Origin: Pseudoalteromonas sp. MSK9-3 | Lineage (GTDB): Bacteria; Pseudomonadota; Gammaproteobacteria; Enterobacterales; Alteromonadaceae | Reading direction: 5' to 3' | DNA length: 64,000 nucleotides | NCBI RefSeq assembly: GCF_003590335.1 | Contig: NZ_MIET01000071.1 | Span: 62,001 to 126,000, forward strand | Part shown: one piece after another, positions 61,867 through 64,000 of the stretch | How positions within the stretch are numbered: the stretch's first letter is position 1 | Layout: each line of letters begins with the position of its first letter | Made by a program: the position numbers and the translations under genes | Notes under the pieces: model-generated | What the model saw: the letters and a program-made list of their open reading frames with translations, nothing else | What the model was told of the DNA's origin: nothing | Databases searched by the model: none

Positions 61867-62534
61867 TGACTTTTAAACCTATATCCTCTTCCTCGAAGTG
61901 TTTCAACAGGATTGAGTGTTCCGTCAGGATCAAGTTTTTTACGCAGTCTGAGTACGAACACCTCTATCACATTGGAATCAAGGTCAAAGTCCTGATCATA
62001 GATATGCTCTGTTAGCTCTGATTTAGAAATGACCTTTTGTGGATTCACCATAAGATATTCAAGCACTTTGTATTCATATGCGGTTAAAGACAGCTCTCGC
62101 TCATTTACCCACACTTGCTGCGAACGCGTATGAATTTTTATCGGACCGATGCTCATTTCTGGATTAGCTTGCCCTGCGCTTCTTCTAATAAGCGCGTTGC
62201 AGCGAGCAATGAGTTCTTCGAGGTGAAAAGGCTTGGTTAAGTAATCATCGGCACCCGCGTCGAGGCCCTCAACTTTATCTTGCCACCTATCGCGAGCAGT
62301 GAGGATTAATATAGGAATATCAATGCCTGCTGCACGGGCTTGGCGGATGATTTCAATCCCATTGAGCTTGGGCAACCCTAGGTCAATTACGGCCATATCA
62401 AGTGGGTATTCTTTGAGATGGAACAATCCTGATTCGCCATCATGACATAGGTCAATACTGTACTTTTCTTTTTCAAGTGTACTACGTAAATTCTCGGCCA
62501 GTTGAATATCATCTTCAATTACTAAAATTCGCAT
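61860..62534 (-). CDS. PhoP-like OmpR-family response regulator
   Basis: The 224-residue regulator has a receiver domain with acidic pocket EDD near residues 7-9, the phospho-acceptor Asp in AVIDLGLPKLNG (about residue 51), LILTARDRW and DYLTKPFHLEEL with the conserved Lys (about 101), and a C-terminal winged helix with SLTAYEYKVLEYLMVNP and LRGRGYRF. Motifs match PhoP of gammaproteobacteria. It is preceded by a PepSY gene and followed by the kinase, all co-directional. Confidence 0.9.
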   Translation of the reverse strand: MRILVIEDDIQLAENLRSTLEKEKYSIDLCHDGESGLFHLKEYPLDMAVIDLGLPKLNGIEIIRQARAAGIDIPILILTARDRWQDKVEGLDAGADDYLTKPFHLEELIARCNALIRRSAGQANPEMSIGPIKIHTRSQQVWVNERELSLTAYEYKVLEYLMVNPQKVISKSELTEHIYDQDFDLDSNVIEVFVLRLRKKLDPDGTLNPVETLRGRGYRFKSQW

Positions 62535-62536
62535 TT

Positions 62537-62788
62537 CTAATCCTTTTTGACCTCACCAGTCATCTTATTCACTTTGAGGTCTACAATACGACCGTTGCTT
62601 TGTAATATACGTACGATGAAGTGATCACCTTGCTCAGTGATCTTTAACGTTCTTCCAGCATAGCTTGCGAGTGCAAGTTCTACCGCCTGTTTTTTGGTAA
62701 TTGTCTGCTCAGTAGGCTTTTCAGCACTTAGGGCACTGTTTGAGGTTAGAAACAAACCCAGTAGAAACAAACAAACTGACAATCGCAT
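62537..62788 (-). CDS. Periplasmic PepSY-domain protein
   Basis: The 83-residue product begins at the ATG at 62786-62788, giving a signal peptide (MRLSVCLFLLGLFLTSNSAL then SAE), and holds one PepSY domain: ITKKQAVELALASYAGRTLKI, HFIVRILQSNGRIVDLKVNKMTGEV. An upstream Met at 62824 would spoil the signal. It lies two bases before the regulator gene, so it is the first gene of the two-component operon. PepSY proteins near kinases often modulate sensing; the exact role is inferred. Confidence 0.82.
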   Translation of the reverse strand: MRLSVCLFLLGLFLTSNSALSAEKPTEQTITKKQAVELALASYAGRTLKITEQGDHFIVRILQSNGRIVDLKVNKMTGEVKKD

Positions 62789-62878
62789 TTTACAAAGCTC
62801 CACGATCTTAAATTTACTTAACAAGAGTGTATAAGATTAGAAGTAAGGTGATTAACCTTTCCTGAACTTGCACCCGGA

Positions 62879-63175
62879 TTAGAATACTTTTTTAAATGGT
62901 TTTACGGTACAGCCTGAATATACGCCAGCGATAAAATATGGATCATCATTGGCCCATTTTTTGGCATCTTCAAGAGACGCAAATTCTGCGATGAGTAAAG
63001 ACCCTGTAAATCCTGCTTCACCTGGTTCAGTAGAATCAATAGCGGGTAATGGACCAGCAGTGACTAATCTGCCCTGTGTTTGTAATTCAGTTAATCTTGC
63101 TAGGTGCGCAGGTCTTGCGCCTAAGCGCTTTTCTAACGAATTTTCTACATCTGTAGAGTAGATCATGTATAACAT
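62879..63175 (-). CDS. YciI-like family protein
   Basis: The 98-residue protein has the dimeric ferredoxin-like YciI fold with MLYMIYSTDVENSLEKRLGARPAHLARL (two parts, about residues 1-28), the conserved His-Asp region and VTAGPLPAIDS, SLLIAEFASLEDAKKWANDDPYF (about 64-86). The catalytic role is unknown for this family. It is transcribed alone, divergent from a transporter gene. Length is usual. Confidence 0.88.
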   Translation of the reverse strand: MLYMIYSTDVENSLEKRLGARPAHLARLTELQTQGRLVTAGPLPAIDSTEPGEAGFTGSLLIAEFASLEDAKKWANDDPYFIAGVYSGCTVKPFKKVF

Positions 63176-63346
63176 AGCTTTGCTAATCAGTAAGATAAAA
63201 TTTCCTTATATTAGTCTGATTTATATTACGTTGTAAACGTTGATGCGATTTGTGCAGGGCTTTAACGTTAAATACTTGAAAATGACACGCCAAGACTGTT
63301 AGAGTCGCTCGGATATTCATTAAAAAATAATAATAAGGTTGTCTGC

Positions 63347-64000
63347 ATGAGTGCAAATCGTGAGCATTTTAGCTCCCGACTAGGGTTTATCTTAGCTGCA
63401 GCAGGATCTGCTGTTGGTATAGGTAACTTAGTTGGCTTTCCAGTATCGGCTACCAAAAATGGTGGTGGTGCTTTTTTATTAGTCTATGCGCTATTTGTGG
63501 CATTTATATGTCTCCCTGTAATGATGGCTGAAATGGCGATGGGTCGAAAGGCACAGCAAGACCCATACGGCGCATATAAAACATTATCTGGCAATGACAA
63601 GAAATGGTCATTCGCGGGAATGCTCGCTGTTCTGACTCCGTTTATGATCGCGGTATTCTACATGGTAATTACGGTATGGATATTTGGGTATCTTGCCCAA
63701 ACAGCGATGGGTAATTTAGATGCACTCGCTGATCCGAATCATTTTGGGCAATTTATTAACCAATCAAGTGTGTTTTGGTACATGCTACTGGTAGGGGGGA
63801 TTGTTAACCTGATCCTTGTTGGTGGTGTGAAGCAGGGGATTGAGAAAGCAGCGAAATTCTTAATGCCAGCTTTGTTTGTGTTGTTAATTGGTCTGGTTGC
63901 CTATGTGCTAACCCTTGATAATGCAATGGCGGGCGTGCGTTATTATGTTATTCCTGATTTTTCTAAAATGAATGCCAGTGTGTTAAATGGCGCTCTGTCA
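63347..64000 (+). CDS. Sodium-dependent transporter, SNF family (5' part)
   Basis: The first 218 residues of a neurotransmitter:sodium symporter-like protein run off the right edge. The N-terminal LGFILAAAGSAVGIGNLVGFP (about residues 12-32) and KNGGGAFLLVYALFVAFICLP (about 36-56) hold the sodium-binding TM1 and TM2 features, and further spans follow. The NLVGFP in place of the more usual NIWRFP marks a subfamily variant. The start ATG is at 63347 after AAGG; the substrate is unknown. Confidence 0.9.
   Translation, partial: MSANREHFSSRLGFILAAAGSAVGIGNLVGFPVSATKNGGGAFLLVYALFVAFICLPVMMAEMAMGRKAQQDPYGAYKTLSGNDKKWSFAGMLAVLTPFMIAVFYMVITVWIFGYLAQTAMGNLDALADPNHFGQFINQSSVFWYMLLVGGIVNLILVGGVKQGIEKAAKFLMPALFVLLIGLVAYVLTLDNAMAGVRYYVIPDFSKMNASVLNGALS

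Overview
The window is a stretch of chromosome from a marine gammaproteobacterium of the Alteromonadales type, most likely Pseudoalteromonas or a close relative. This rests on an A+T-leaning composition, an Enterobacteria-like clpS-clpA-infA/aat/trxB neighbourhood, and the liu/ivd branched-chain amino acid catabolism operons with a LiuR regulator, an arrangement typical of Shewanella and Pseudoalteromonas. All identifications come from reading the translated sequence; no database search was run.

Layout. 1-4.6 kb: the N-degron machinery (clpS end, clpA, bpt, aat) with infA. 4.6-8.9 kb: trxB, pssA and asnB. 9-13 kb: a five-gene overlapping operon pxpB-pxpC-DUF969-DUF979-pcp for 5-oxoproline release, transport and cleavage, without an adjacent pxpA. 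13-16.3 kb: a secreted leucyl aminopeptidase and an exported MsrA-thioredoxin-MsrB fusion. 16.3-24.7 kb: the leucine/isovalerate operon liuR-liuABCDE plus a 3-oxoacid CoA-transferase. 25-32.7 kb: a divergent operon for valine/isoleucine breakdown (thiolase, mmsA, acyl-CoA dehydrogenase, hydratase, 3-hydroxyisobutyryl-CoA hydrolase, mmsB, SDR). Candidate LiuR operators lie between the two operons, so both may answer to the same signal.

32.7-45.3 kb: a GNAT acetyltransferase, an unrecognised 303-residue protein, a RimK-type modification operon (rimK, an M14-like protein, rimB, mscS, a ZntB-like transporter) with a divergent LysR regulator, a fatty acid desaturase with its reductase behind a strong inverted repeat, a divergent HPP/TetR pair sharing a 45-bp nested palindrome, an unrecognised exported protein, and a YfcH-like epimerase.

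45.4-59.1 kb: a 13.6-kb defence island bounded by an exact 79-bp direct repeat. The repeat holds the putative promoter, ribosome binding site and first codons of a perM-like gene. The right copy starts the intact gene; the left copy leads into a shrunken in-frame remnant of the same gene and lies just upstream of the first island gene. Inside are an 1815-residue DUF4011/SF1 helicase/Vsr-like nuclease protein and a type I restriction-modification operon (hsdM, hsdS, an unrecognised 482-residue gene, hsdR). No integrase or transposase is visible. 59.1-64 kb: the perM-like permease, a small LprI-like exported protein, a PhoPQ-like two-component system with a PepSY protein, a YciI-like protein and the start of a sodium-dependent transporter. 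No tRNA, rRNA, CRISPR array or insertion sequence was recognised.
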